The translations under genes were made by a program, and so were the position numbers. A stretch of 53,280 bases of DNA from JBJHBP01 sp050485645 (GTDB taxonomy: Bacteria; Pseudomonadota; Gammaproteobacteria; Steroidobacterales; Rariloculaceae), in NCBI GenBank assembly GCA_050485645.1, contig JBJHBT010000027.1, positions 1-53,280 on the forward strand, in the 5' to 3' direction. Shown piece by piece: positions 32,272-40,902 of the stretch (the stretch's first letter is position 1; every line of letters begins with the position of its first letter). Under the pieces are notes generated by a model. It had not been told where the DNA came from, searched no databases, and worked only from the letters and a program-made list of their open reading frames with translations.

Positions 32272-33588
32272 ATGTCGACCAATAACGATCTCGTTCCGGG
32301 CTATTCGACCGCGTATCGCAACTACGTGCTGTTCGTCCTGGTGGTGCTGAACCTCAACAACTTTCTGGACCGCACTTCCATATCGGTACTGGCGCCATCC
32401 ATACAGGCCGAGTTCGACCTGTCGGACACCATGGTCGGCCTGGTGATGGGCATTGCGTTCGCGCTGTTCTATGCCACGCTCGGCTTTCCGATTGCGCGCA
32501 TGATCGACAGGCGCAATCGCGTGAAGATCCTTTCCGGCGTGCTGGCGCTGTGGAGCCTGATGGCCACATTGTGTGGCGCGGCAATGAGCTTCATGCAGCT
32601 GTTCTTGTTCCGGATCGGCGTGGGCGTTGGCGAAGCCGGTGCCGGCCCAGCCTCGCACTCGCTGATATCGGACTACTTCACGAAAGCCGAACGGCCGATT
32701 GCGCTTGGCATCTTTTCGCTGGGCGTGCCGCTGGGCACATTTCTGGGCATCTTCCTGGGCGGCATTCTGGTCGACAACATCGGCTGGCGCTGGACATTCG
32801 TGGCACTGGGTGCGCCGGGCCTGCTGCTGGCGCTGATCGTATGGCTGACGATTCGCGAGCCGGTGCGCGGCGGGCTGGACGATCCGGCGGAGGCCGCCGT
32901 GCTGCGTTCCAATGAAGATGTACCGCTGTTCGAAACCATCGGCATTCTGCTCAGGAGCCCCACATTCCGCATCATGAGCTTCAGCGCCGCGCCGTCGGCG
33001 CTGTGCGGCTACGGCATGAACATGTGGATGCCGGCGTTCATCACGCGCATTCACGATCTCACACCCGGCGTATTCGCTCTGCATCTGGGCATGGCCATCG
33101 GTATCGGCGGCGGCCTGGGCGCCATGCTCGGCGGTGCCATCACCGCCCGCGCGGCGGCCCGCGATCCGCGCGCATTCCTGACGCTGCCGGCGCTCACGAT
33201 GCTGATTTTCGCCTTCGTGATGGCGCTGGCGGTGTGGACCGCGTCGATGCCGATCGTCTACATGGCGATCTGGGTAGCCGCCTTCTGCCAGTTCTTCCTG
33301 ATGGGACCATTCTTCGGCGTGGTGCAACGCCTGGCGCCATTGCGTGGCCGGGCGGTAGCCACCGCGGCGTTCTTCTTCGTGCTGTCGCTGATTGGCCTGG
33401 GACTGGGACCGTTCTACATCGGCGTTGTCAGCGACCTGTTCCAGGGCGCCTACGGCGATGCCGAAGGCCTGCGCCTGTCGCTCACCACGCTGTCGGTGAT
33501 CTCGACAATCGCCGCTGCCATCGCATTCTTCGGACGCAATGCGATCCTCAGGGATGCGGACAAGGTGGTGGGAGTGAAGCAGGCGTGA
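32272..33588 (+). CDS. MFS transporter (spinster/aromatic-acid-like)
   Basis: 438 residues with about 12 transmembrane helices. The loop 2-3 signature is seen as GFPIARMIDRRNRVK, and helix 4-5 as FRIGVGVGEAGAGPASHSLI with DYFTKAERPIALGIF. These are the conserved segments of spinster-like MFS carriers common in sterol- and aromatic-degrading proteobacteria. It is expected to move an organic acid or lipid-like substrate across the inner membrane by proton coupling. The ATG follows GGGGAGC. It is divergent from the MBL/GMC pair and may import their substrate. Confidence 0.9.
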   Translation: MSTNNDLVPGYSTAYRNYVLFVLVVLNLNNFLDRTSISVLAPSIQAEFDLSDTMVGLVMGIAFALFYATLGFPIARMIDRRNRVKILSGVLALWSLMATLCGAAMSFMQLFLFRIGVGVGEAGAGPASHSLISDYFTKAERPIALGIFSLGVPLGTFLGIFLGGILVDNIGWRWTFVALGAPGLLLALIVWLTIREPVRGGLDDPAEAAVLRSNEDVPLFETIGILLRSPTFRIMSFSAAPSALCGYGMNMWMPAFITRIHDLTPGVFALHLGMAIGIGGGLGAMLGGAITARAAARDPRAFLTLPALTMLIFAFVMALAVWTASMPIVYMAIWVAAFCQFFLMGPFFGVVQRLAPLRGRAVATAAFFFVLSLIGLGLGPFYIGVVSDLFQGAYGDAEGLRLSLTTLSVISTIAAAIAFFGRNAILRDADKVVGVKQA

Positions 33589-33714
33589 CGGACTGCCGCA
33601 TCTGGAAAAACGCGTTCCGGTTCGTCATTCTGTAGGCGTTCTGTAGACGTTACGCATTTGGGCGGCGGCCACATCCGGCTACGGAAGGCCGCACGCGGAA
33701 CCGGAGGAGAACAA

Positions 33715-35091
33715 GTGAAGATGAGGGGCATTGGCAACGCGCCGCTGGCGGCGGCGCTGGTTCTGCTGGCATCACCTGCATCCACGCAGCAGATGCCGGA
33801 TGCGGAATTCGACAGCGTGGGCCGCGGCTGGCCGCTGGCCGCTGACATTTACGACACGCAGCTGGTCGGCTCGGTGCAGGCACTGTTCGGGCCGCCCTAC
33901 CCGGGCGAGGATAGGCGCCGCTATGTGGGCGCAGCGCGCGGCGGCGCCGTGCCCGAGGGCGTGGAACCGTTGCCTGTCGACATGTTCACTTCAAACGATT
34001 TCTACCAGGACCGCGAATTGTGGAGCGACCCGCGTTACTTCCGCTGCAACAGCTCCACCGGCATCGAGGAGCTGTGGACCGGCCCCGGCGAACCGGCCAT
34101 CGGCGATGATCCACCGGCTACGGCGGCCTGGGGTCACTGCGACGAAGACTATCCGCGCGAGGCCATTGTCAGCCCGTACCCGTTCGACACCGCGCAGGCG
34201 CATTACGAAGCGCTGCTGGAGGAAACGCGCGAACGTGGCGGGCCTACCGAACACACCTACGCAACAGTGCCGGCCGAATGGACGGGCGTGTATCGCCAGC
34301 CGGGCATCACGCCGCGCAACGAGAACTGGTACTGGATGCGCCGCAATCAGGTGCCGACCATCCTGTCGCTGCTCACCGAGGAGTATCAGACGCGGATGGT
34401 TCAGGAGCTGTACCACACCGGCAACAGCAATGCGCCGCATTGGCCGTCGCAGTACTGCTGGCCGGAGGGCTTCATGCGCCGCTGGGCGCCGCCGGCCACG
34501 TGGGAGCACCACATCATCGCCACACCGCACATCGTGCAGATCATGGCCGGTGTGGCGCGCAACTACATCACCAACATCTATATCGATCGTGAGTTCAACA
34601 CCAGCAGCGGTGTGCCGCGACTGGGTGAAGCCGTGCCACGCTGGTACGGCGAGACCATCGGCTTCTGGGACGCAGACACGCTGATCACCTGGACATCCAA
34701 CGTCCAGGGCTGGGTGGCGCACGGTGCGTTCGAGCATTCAGACCAGATGCAGACCATCGAGATCTACACACCGCTGCGCAACGACGGCCAGTTTCTCGGG
34801 CTGCACCATGAATCGATCCTGTACGATCCCGAAGCCCTCGTGGAGCCGGTACGCATCGTGCGCAACATCCTGAAGGCTGCCGAGATCAACCGTGGCAACC
34901 CGTACACATTCATCGAATGCGTGCAGACCATCTTTCCGCTGGAAGGCGAGGCAACGCCGGTGACGCCGGGACAGATGATCGAGTACGAGGTGCCCGACAT
35001 GTACGGCCGTCCGTGGGCGCAGATGTGGGAGAAGTACCACGAGCAGCACATGGAGCGTCCGGAAGAAGACGACATCTTCAGTTTCGACTGA
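33715..35091 (+). CDS. Secreted protein of unknown function (WxxDTL-core family)
   Basis: 458 residues from a GTG with GGAGGAG five bases upstream; an ATG two codons later is possible. A signal peptide ends near PASTQQ. The body is rich in W, Y and acidic residues and contains SQYCWPEGFMRRWAPPATW, then TPHIVQIMAGVARNYITNIY and GETIGFWDADTLITWTSNVQ. The last two segments align by eye with the lipoprotein at 28438 (IQIVQGPGF and GWWEGSTLVVETTN). No catalytic motif or function is recognised. It follows the MFS gene by 126 bases on the same strand. Confidence 0.72.
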   Translation: MKMRGIGNAPLAAALVLLASPASTQQMPDAEFDSVGRGWPLAADIYDTQLVGSVQALFGPPYPGEDRRRYVGAARGGAVPEGVEPLPVDMFTSNDFYQDRELWSDPRYFRCNSSTGIEELWTGPGEPAIGDDPPATAAWGHCDEDYPREAIVSPYPFDTAQAHYEALLEETRERGGPTEHTYATVPAEWTGVYRQPGITPRNENWYWMRRNQVPTILSLLTEEYQTRMVQELYHTGNSNAPHWPSQYCWPEGFMRRWAPPATWEHHIIATPHIVQIMAGVARNYITNIYIDREFNTSSGVPRLGEAVPRWYGETIGFWDADTLITWTSNVQGWVAHGAFEHSDQMQTIEIYTPLRNDGQFLGLHHESILYDPEALVEPVRIVRNILKAAEINRGNPYTFIECVQTIFPLEGEATPVTPGQMIEYEVPDMYGRPWAQMWEKYHEQHMERPEEDDIFSFD

Positions 35092-35106
35092 CGCTGTCCG
35101 TTCGCG

Positions 35107-35325
35107 TTACTTCCCGGAACGGCCGCGACGAAACGGCAGCGTCAGCAGAAACCACAGCAGGCGCGGTGTCAGCAGTCTGAATGCTGCCCGCGCCTCTTCC
35201 GGCGACAGATGCGCGCTCATCGGCATCGCACCGAACACCTTGCCCTTGACGACCAGATCGTTACCGTCCCGCTCGATCGCACTGACCACCATCAGTTCGC
35301 TGCCATCGGCTCCCTTCAGCTTCAT
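35107..35325 (-). CDS. Small conserved hypothetical protein downstream of the CrtI-like gene
   Basis: 72 residues, MKLKGADGSELMVVSAIERD onward, with a conserved-looking GKVFGAMPMSAHLSPEEARA and a hydrophobic C-terminal segment RLLWFLLTLPF. Its ATG overlaps the upstream stop (ATGA), so it is coupled to the FAD oxidoreductase. It resembles small partner proteins seen in alpha- and gammaproteobacterial catabolic clusters, but no function is known. Confidence 0.7.
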   Translation of the reverse strand: MKLKGADGSELMVVSAIERDGNDLVVKGKVFGAMPMSAHLSPEEARAAFRLLTPRLLWFLLTLPFRRGRSGK

Positions 35326-36890
35326 TCAACGCGTCCCTGTTTCTCGAAATCCATGCCGAGCTCTTCGAACATCTTCATCGCCGTCGCACGACCTGCGCCG
35401 AACACACCGCCACCGGGATGCTGGAACGGCCCTACCAGATAGAAGCGCTCAAGACCGGGGATTTTGTACTGGCCAAGGTCGGGAGTCGGGCGATGTGATC
35501 CCGACTGGTACGTGGCCGTTGCGATGCCGTGCAGATCGCCACGCCGGAAACTCGGGGACGTGCGCTCCATGTCGACCGGACTGTCGATATGCGCCTGAAT
35601 CACATTGTCGTCGATGTTCTCGACGAACTTCGCCATGTGCCTGAGCATGCGCTGCGCGTAGTCCTGTTTCGCCTGATCCCAGTGTTGCCCGTCGGCGCGT
35701 TCGTAGGGCACATAGTCCCACAGATGCAGAATCGCGCGCCCTTCCGGTACACGACTCGTATCAAACTGTGACAGCGAGCCGAATCCCAGCAGTGGATACG
35801 GCATCAGTTCGCCGTAGCGCAGTGAGTCGAACGAACGGCGCAGCGTGTCGTAGGAATTGGGCAGCAGTTCCACCATGACGGAGTCGGGGGCGTTGCCTCC
35901 CTTCAGCCGCAGTGGCTCTTTCAGTGCCGCATGGACGGTGATACAGGCGGCGCCGGAGATATGCGTGGCTTCGGCATCGCGTTTCACGACCGAATCCAGA
36001 CCATCGATGTACTGGGCCAGCAGATGCGGGTGAATCGCGCCGATCACGGCTTTGCTGGCGTCGAAGCGTCGACCGTCGACGGTCTCCACGCCGGTGGCGC
36101 GGCCGTTCGACACCATCACACGCGCGACATCCGCGTCGGCCAGCACTTCACCACCGTGATCACGAATGCACGCGATCAACGCATCGGTCAGCGCCCCGGC
36201 GCCACCCTGGGCAATACCGAAACCGTAGCCTTCGAGAAAGCCCAGAAACACGAACGCGCCGAACGCCGTGTTCTTTTCGTCCGGCGAGACCAGGTTTTCC
36301 CCGGCCACACGGGCCAGCATGGAACGTACCTCGTCGGATTCGAACGTATCGCACAGGAAATCATGGCTGCTCATCTGCATGATGCGCCACAGCTCACGCC
36401 CCTCGCGGCTCTGGTCCAGCATGGCGTGCGAGGCACCTTCGGGCGCCGGCGGCGAATACAGCACCGACGTCACCATCGGCAGCCATGCGGCCGCCTGTTC
36501 CGACACCGCCCTGTAGGCTTCGGCATCCTTCCTGGAGAACCGCGCGATCTCCGCGTACGTGCGCGAGCGATCGCGATACAGCTTCAGTGTCTCGCCGTTC
36601 TCGAACATCGCCATCATGGGCGATTCGGGAAAGAGGTACTTCAAGCCATACCTGGCCTTGAGCTTGAGGTCGTCGTTTTTCAGCAGCGGATTGGCCTGGA
36701 TGAAGATATGGCTCATCGAATGCTGATCGTGGCGGAAGCCGGGCTGGGTAAGCTCGCGTGTGACCACGCCGCCACCAAACCACGAGTTGCGCTCCAGCAC
36801 AACGACCTTCTGTCCCGCCGCGGCAAGATACGCGGCGGTAACGAGTCCATTGTGTCCTGAGCCGATGGCGACGATGTCAGACTGATTCAT
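35322..36890 (-). CDS. CrtI-like FAD-dependent oxidoreductase (phytoene-dehydrogenase family)
   Basis: 522 residues. The N-terminal dinucleotide-binding motif is IVAIGSGHNGLVTAAYLAAA, continuing GQKVVVLERN. Mid-protein is AQGGAGALTDALIACIRDHG, typical of the family. The C-terminal FAD contact is FYLVGPFQHPGGGVFGAGRA. These proteins desaturate, isomerise or oxidise hydrophobic substrates. No carotenoid genes are nearby, so a catabolic role on a terpenoid, steroid-like or other lipid is as likely as carotenogenesis. The ATG follows a weak ribosome site. It is coupled to the small protein at 35107. Confidence 0.88.
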   Translation of the reverse strand: MNQSDIVAIGSGHNGLVTAAYLAAAGQKVVVLERNSWFGGGVVTRELTQPGFRHDQHSMSHIFIQANPLLKNDDLKLKARYGLKYLFPESPMMAMFENGETLKLYRDRSRTYAEIARFSRKDAEAYRAVSEQAAAWLPMVTSVLYSPPAPEGASHAMLDQSREGRELWRIMQMSSHDFLCDTFESDEVRSMLARVAGENLVSPDEKNTAFGAFVFLGFLEGYGFGIAQGGAGALTDALIACIRDHGGEVLADADVARVMVSNGRATGVETVDGRRFDASKAVIGAIHPHLLAQYIDGLDSVVKRDAEATHISGAACITVHAALKEPLRLKGGNAPDSVMVELLPNSYDTLRRSFDSLRYGELMPYPLLGFGSLSQFDTSRVPEGRAILHLWDYVPYERADGQHWDQAKQDYAQRMLRHMAKFVENIDDNVIQAHIDSPVDMERTSPSFRRGDLHGIATATYQSGSHRPTPDLGQYKIPGLERFYLVGPFQHPGGGVFGAGRATAMKMFEELGMDFEKQGRVE

Positions 36891-37078
36891 GACCTGTTGT
36901 TCTCCCCGATAGTTCTGTGACGGACGCGCCCAGGCACGGCGGTTTGGCGCTCAGTCTATGCGAGGCACGCGGCAGAGTGAAACCATCGGCTGCTGGACGG
37001 CACGTTCAGGTTCTGAAAAGATCGGGCCGTGCGGCTAACCGGGCCGGATCAGACCAACAACAAACGGAGGAAGACGCA

Positions 37079-37492
37079 ATGGCCGATGCCAGGACCGCGC
37101 AGGAGCGCGAAGTGCTCAGATTTTTCGAGATTCTGTCAAGCGGCGACCTGGAAGCGCTGCGCGCGTTCCTGCATCCGGATGCCAGCTGGACACCGATGGT
37201 GAAACCCGGCATACCGGGTGCCGGCGTCCATCATCCACGCGACGCGATCATCGACGAGTTTCTGGCGCCGGTACGCGGCCTGTTCATCCCGGGCGACCCG
37301 AAGGTCCACATCGATTCCATCGTATCGGAAGGCGACCACGTCATGCTGGAAACCCGAGGTATCGGCACACTCAGCGATGGCCGCGAATACAACAATCTCT
37401 ACGCCTGGGCCTTCGAACTCAGAGACGGCAAGGTCTGGAAGATTCGCGAGTATATGGACAGTGCGTATATCGCAAGGCTCTTTGCGGACTGA
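37079..37492 (+). CDS. SnoaL/NTF2-like protein
   Basis: 137 residues with the SnoaL-like alpha+beta-barrel pattern: EREVLRFFEILSSGDLEALR, FLHPDASWTPM, and the end NLYAWAFELRDGKVWKIREY. Family members are cyclases, isomerases (ketosteroid isomerase-like) or limonene epoxide hydrolase-like enzymes, or non-catalytic binding proteins. The ATG at 37079 has ACGGAGGAAG upstream, which rules out the longer frame. It is divergent from the CrtI-like gene and probably part of the same pathway. Confidence 0.83.
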   Translation: MADARTAQEREVLRFFEILSSGDLEALRAFLHPDASWTPMVKPGIPGAGVHHPRDAIIDEFLAPVRGLFIPGDPKVHIDSIVSEGDHVMLETRGIGTLSDGREYNNLYAWAFELRDGKVWKIREYMDSAYIARLFAD

Positions 37493-37555
37493 TTGGCCCG
37501 GACTGATACGCGGACCGGTTGGCAGGCATGAAGGCCAGCCGGTCGTTCGGGAGTC

Positions 37556-37588
37556 GGGGGCCGGGGGGCCGGGGGGCCGGGGGGCCGG
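37556..37588 (+). repeat. GGGGGGCC octamer tandem repeat
   Basis: Four tracts of 5-6 G separated by CC (G at 37556-37560, 37563-37568, 37571-37576 and 37579-37584), then CCGG. The tracts could form a G-quadruplex on the plus strand. It lies between convergent genes, just before a long hairpin. Confidence 0.9.
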
Positions 37589-37594
37589 AAGAAT

Positions 37595-37635
37595 ATGGCG
37601 CGCCGCGGCGGTTCACAGCCACCGCGGCGCGCCAT
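37595..37635. terminator. 17-bp hairpin between convergent SnoaL-like and TonB-receptor genes
   Basis: The arms 37595-37611 and 37619-37635 are inverted repeats with a single G-T position and a 7-base loop (TTCACAG). There is no U-tract, but its location and strength suggest a bidirectional RNA end. Confidence 0.6.
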
Positions 37636-37659
37636 CGGTTACGGCAGGATCTGCCGCGC

Positions 37660-39762
37660 TCAGAACCGGTAACGCAGCGCCAGGTCGACGCTGCGTTCGG
37701 GGCCGACATAGATGCCCTGACGCAGGCTGGCGATGTAGCGCCTGTCGGCGATGTTCTTCACGCTGCCGCCGATATTCAGGTGTCGATTCACGTCGTAGGA
37801 CAGGCTCAGGTCGACAACCGAATAGCCGGCGATACGGCCTGTGAAGAAGCCGCTGAGGTTCTCGGCAATGTCGCGCGTGTTGGTGACGTCGGTGTACTGC
37901 GAGCCGGTGCGATGCAGATGCAGGCCACCGCTGAACCCACCGGTCGTGTACAGCAGACTCAGGTTGGTCGTCCATTCCGGGGTATACGGAATCCGGTTGC
38001 CATCGGGCGTCGTCAGCACATCGTCGCGGTCGAAACGGTCACCGTCGAACTGCGCGTCAGGGATGTAGGTGAAGTTGGTGTTGACGCTGAATCCACCGCC
38101 CAGGTGCACGCCGAGTCCCGCCTCCATGCCCTGATGCAGGGTCTTGCCGCCATTGGTCACCTGGAAATCACTGTTGCTGTTCGCCGGAATGATCTGGTTG
38201 TCGAACTCCATGCGGAACAGCGCCAGTTCATAGTTCACTCGACCGGCGGCTCCGCGCAGACCTGCCTCTGCGTTCCATGAACGTTCGGCGTCCAGACGCT
38301 GATCCTGCAATCCGCTGAGCGCGTCGCCATTCAGGGCCGGCGAGAAGGCGCGATAGATGCTGGCGAACAGCTGCGGGCCGTCGGTCTGGTACGTAACGCC
38401 CAGGCCCGGCATCACTTCGGTGTTGGACGTATCAGCCGCATCGCTTCCGGCAGGAGCGCGCCTGTCTTGACGACGCTGTTCATAGCGTTCGACGCGCAGA
38501 CCTGCGGTGATCGCCGTGCGATCAGTAACGAGGAAGCGATTCTGAACATACAACGCCAGGCTGTCCGCGGTATCGATCCGGTCGCGACTCAGCGGGCCCG
38601 TCCGTGGCGTGGCGCGCGTTCCAAGGACGACCAGATCGTCCATCTTCTCTTCCATGTAGCGAAGCCCGATCTCGGCTTCGCTGACGACAGAGAACAGCGA
38701 GTGGTCGATATGCAGGCGGCTCTCGACGCCGAAACGCTCGAAGTTGCGGTTGTTGCCCTGCACCGAATCCGAATAGACCCAGCGCCCTTCCGCGAGCGAC
38801 GCGGCGCCGTTGACGCCGTACCGCCAGTAGTCTCGATGCATCTCGCTGGCGAAAATCAGCGTGTTCAGACGCGCCTGATCGCTGAGGGCAAGTTCGTGAT
38901 TGATGTCGAGCGAACGGCGTCCGGTCAGAAACCAGTCATCGGGTGCCGGGTTGTAGGTGGCACCGTCACGATAATCCTGCAGAAACAGGCCACGGTAGGA
39001 GATGTTGGCATCATTGCGGTAATCCGTGAACTTGATGCCGACCTGCTGCCGGGCGCCCAGGTCCAGCCCCGCCTTGAGCATGATGTCGGTCATCTCATAG
39101 CCCTTGTCCATGAATCCGTCGCTGCTGGACCGGGTCAGGAACAGACCGAAGCTGGCGTCGCCGGACGGCGAGAGTCCACCCATTTCCAGCGTGGCTTCCT
39201 GAGTCGAGAATGATCCGGCGCGAACGCCGATTTCCACGCCGCTGCGTGGCTGCCGGGTAACGTAGTTGATGACCCCGCCGATCGTGCTCGGTCCGTAGCG
39301 CAGCGACGCCGCGCCACGCAGCACTTCGATGCTGTCCATGCGCTGTGCGCGCGGGTTGTAGTAGCGTCCGTTACCCACAAACAGGCCGGGCGCAACCGGC
39401 ACCCCGTCTTCCAGAATCAGCGTCTTGTAGTCGGCTGAGCTCAGGCCGCGAATTCCGATATTGCCGACCACCGCCGACTCTTCTTCCGGCTTGATCGCGA
39501 CACCCGGCACGCCCCGCAGCGCCTCCTCCGTGGAACGCGGCTGCTGAAGGCGCAGGGCCTCCGGTGTGACGATCGTGACCGCGCCGGGCTGGCGTTCGAC
39601 ATCGCCCTCAGCCTGGCCGACAACCACGATGGTCGGGAGATACGCACGGTCATCTGCGAGCAGGGGGAACGCGGTCAGCACGCCGGCGGCGGCGAGCAGC
39701 GTCATGATGACCCGTCGTTGCCTGCAAAGACGCTGAACGGATAGCTGTGATTGGGCATTCAC
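37660..39762 (-). CDS. TonB-dependent outer-membrane receptor (FecA-like)
   Basis: 700 residues. A signal peptide ends near FPLLADD, followed by a TonB-box-like TIVVVGQ. The plug domain is about 50-170, including IGIRGLSSADYKTLILEDG and VLRGAASLRYGPSTIGGVIN, and a 22-strand barrel ends in LALRYRF. The family imports ferric siderophores, citrate or haem with TonB energy. Two Fur-box-like sites lie 43 and 66 bases before the ATG, indicating iron-repressed expression. No FecI/FecR signalling pair or ABC importer is next to it, and it lacks the extra N-terminal signalling domain, so it is a simple receptor. The ligand is unknown. Confidence 0.93.
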   Translation of the reverse strand: MNAQSQLSVQRLCRQRRVIMTLLAAAGVLTAFPLLADDRAYLPTIVVVGQAEGDVERQPGAVTIVTPEALRLQQPRSTEEALRGVPGVAIKPEEESAVVGNIGIRGLSSADYKTLILEDGVPVAPGLFVGNGRYYNPRAQRMDSIEVLRGAASLRYGPSTIGGVINYVTRQPRSGVEIGVRAGSFSTQEATLEMGGLSPSGDASFGLFLTRSSSDGFMDKGYEMTDIMLKAGLDLGARQQVGIKFTDYRNDANISYRGLFLQDYRDGATYNPAPDDWFLTGRRSLDINHELALSDQARLNTLIFASEMHRDYWRYGVNGAASLAEGRWVYSDSVQGNNRNFERFGVESRLHIDHSLFSVVSEAEIGLRYMEEKMDDLVVLGTRATPRTGPLSRDRIDTADSLALYVQNRFLVTDRTAITAGLRVERYEQRRQDRRAPAGSDAADTSNTEVMPGLGVTYQTDGPQLFASIYRAFSPALNGDALSGLQDQRLDAERSWNAEAGLRGAAGRVNYELALFRMEFDNQIIPANSNSDFQVTNGGKTLHQGMEAGLGVHLGGGFSVNTNFTYIPDAQFDGDRFDRDDVLTTPDGNRIPYTPEWTTNLSLLYTTGGFSGGLHLHRTGSQYTDVTNTRDIAENLSGFFTGRIAGYSVVDLSLSYDVNRHLNIGGSVKNIADRRYIASLRQGIYVGPERSVDLALRYRF

Positions 39763-39804
39763 ACGAATCTCCTTCCTTGGGGTACCGGAACCTGGCTGTT
39801 AAAT

Positions 39805-39823
39805 GATAATGATTCTCATTAGC
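39805..39823. promoter_or_regulatory. Fur box
   Basis: GATAATGATTCTCATTAGC matches the 19-bp Fur consensus (GATAATGATAATCATTATC) at 16 positions. It lies just upstream of the TonB-dependent receptor. Confidence 0.85.
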
Positions 39824-39827
39824 GGAC

Positions 39828-39846
39828 GCGAATGATAATCACATTC
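39828..39846. promoter_or_regulatory. Second, weaker Fur-box-like site
   Basis: GCGAATGATAATCACATTC matches the Fur consensus at about 14 of 19 positions, four bases from the stronger site. Tandem placement suggests cooperative Fur binding. Confidence 0.6.
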
Positions 39847-40138
39847 ATTGCCGGTCCGCAAGAGCTGTTTCTCGGACATCACCAGGCCGGGCGTTTTTCG
39901 ACACGGGATCCGGGGCGCGGGCACCTCAGGTCGCGACGTTGTCGCCGGCCCTGTAGACCGACGGCGTCTCGACGGGTGAGCCGGTGGCCGTGCCGGCCGG
40001 CGCTGGCGGCGTTGACGGCACGTGCGGCGGTTGCGGGGCGGGCGCGGGGATGCGGCGGTGCGGCGGTGCGGCGGTGCGGCGGGTTGCGGTGGAAGTATCG
40101 GCGCGATGCGAAGCGGCGGGTTTCGTCGGCGACCGCCG
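39847..40138. other. Non-coding stretch between TonB receptor and cis-prenyltransferase
   Basis: About 290 GC-rich bases between the receptor control region and the uppS-like stop. It holds the TGCGGCGG tandem array and otherwise no supported gene; open frames here are low-complexity Arg/Ala/Pro. Confidence 0.5.
40051..40082 (+). repeat. TGCGGCGG tandem octamer (four copies)
   Basis: Four perfect, contiguous copies of TGCGGCGG, followed by degenerate GTTGCGGTGG. A simple-sequence tract prone to slippage, outside coding sequence. Confidence 0.9.
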
Positions 40139-40849
40139 TCAGACGGCATCTCGCACGGCCGTGGCCGCCGGAACGGATGCCAGACCGCCGAATCGCCGCT
40201 GGCGGCTTCCGAATTCCTCCAGCGCCGCGCGGAACTGACCGTCATCAAAGTCCGGCCAGGCGGTGTCGACGAAGAGCAGCTCGGCATAGGCGCACTCCCA
40301 TAGCAGGAAATCGCTCAGGCGCTGCTCGCCGCCCGTACGAATCAGCAGATCAACGCCGGCTATGCCGCATGCCGCGTGCGTCGCGTCGGCAAGGCACTTC
40401 TCGAAATCCGGCGCGTGTTCCGCCAGCGCCATCTGCCGGGCCGCATCCTGAATGGCGGTACGCGAGGAGTAGTCGACGGCAAGTTGCAGCGTGAGACGGT
40501 CACCGGTTGCGGTGATCGTCTCAACATGCTCCATGACGCCAACCAGCTTTGCACTCAACCGGTCACGCCGGCCGATGATACACACACGCACGCCGTTCTC
40601 CGCGCAACGCGCGGCTTCGCTGATCAGATAACGCTCGAACAGCGTCATCAGGTTCGTCACTTCATCCGGTGGACGGGACCAGTTGTCGGAAGAGAACGCG
40701 TATAGCGTGAGGACGTCCACCGGCGACTTCACAGCGGATTCCACAATCGCACGCACGGCGCGCGCGCCGGCCCGGTGCCCCGCGGTTCGCGGCAGACCGC
40801 GACGCTGTGCCCAGCGCCCGTTACCGTCCATGATGATGCCCACGTGCAT
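40139..40849 (-). CDS. uppS: Cis-prenyltransferase (undecaprenyl diphosphate synthase family)
   Basis: 236 residues of the UppS family. It starts MHVGIIMDGNGRWA with the catalytic aspartate (Asp8) in the diphosphate-binding loop. It continues with GHRAGARAVRAIV, LTLYAFSSDNWSRP, and LLIRTGGEQRLSDFLLW, which provides the IPP-binding arginines, ending with the FxxALxxFxxRxRRFG-type tail. It condenses IPP onto FPP to give a cis-polyprenyl diphosphate. It stands apart from the usual frr-uppS-cdsA neighbourhood, so it may be a second copy with a different chain length. The gene symbol denotes the family. The ATG has GGAG seven bases upstream; it follows the regulator by 53 bases. Confidence 0.88.
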   Translation of the reverse strand: MHVGIIMDGNGRWAQRRGLPRTAGHRAGARAVRAIVESAVKSPVDVLTLYAFSSDNWSRPPDEVTNLMTLFERYLISEAARCAENGVRVCIIGRRDRLSAKLVGVMEHVETITATGDRLTLQLAVDYSSRTAIQDAARQMALAEHAPDFEKCLADATHAACGIAGVDLLIRTGGEQRLSDFLLWECAYAELLFVDTAWPDFDDGQFRAALEEFGSRQRRFGGLASVPAATAVRDAV

Positions 40850-40902
40850 GACTGACTCCGTTAAAATGCACTCTGTGCTACAAAGTCGGCGACCAAACGA
40901 AA

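Noticed and set aside
40850..40902. Riboswitch or leader element before the cis-prenyltransferase
   Set aside because: The gap is only 53 bases and shows no stable structure or conserved aptamer core.
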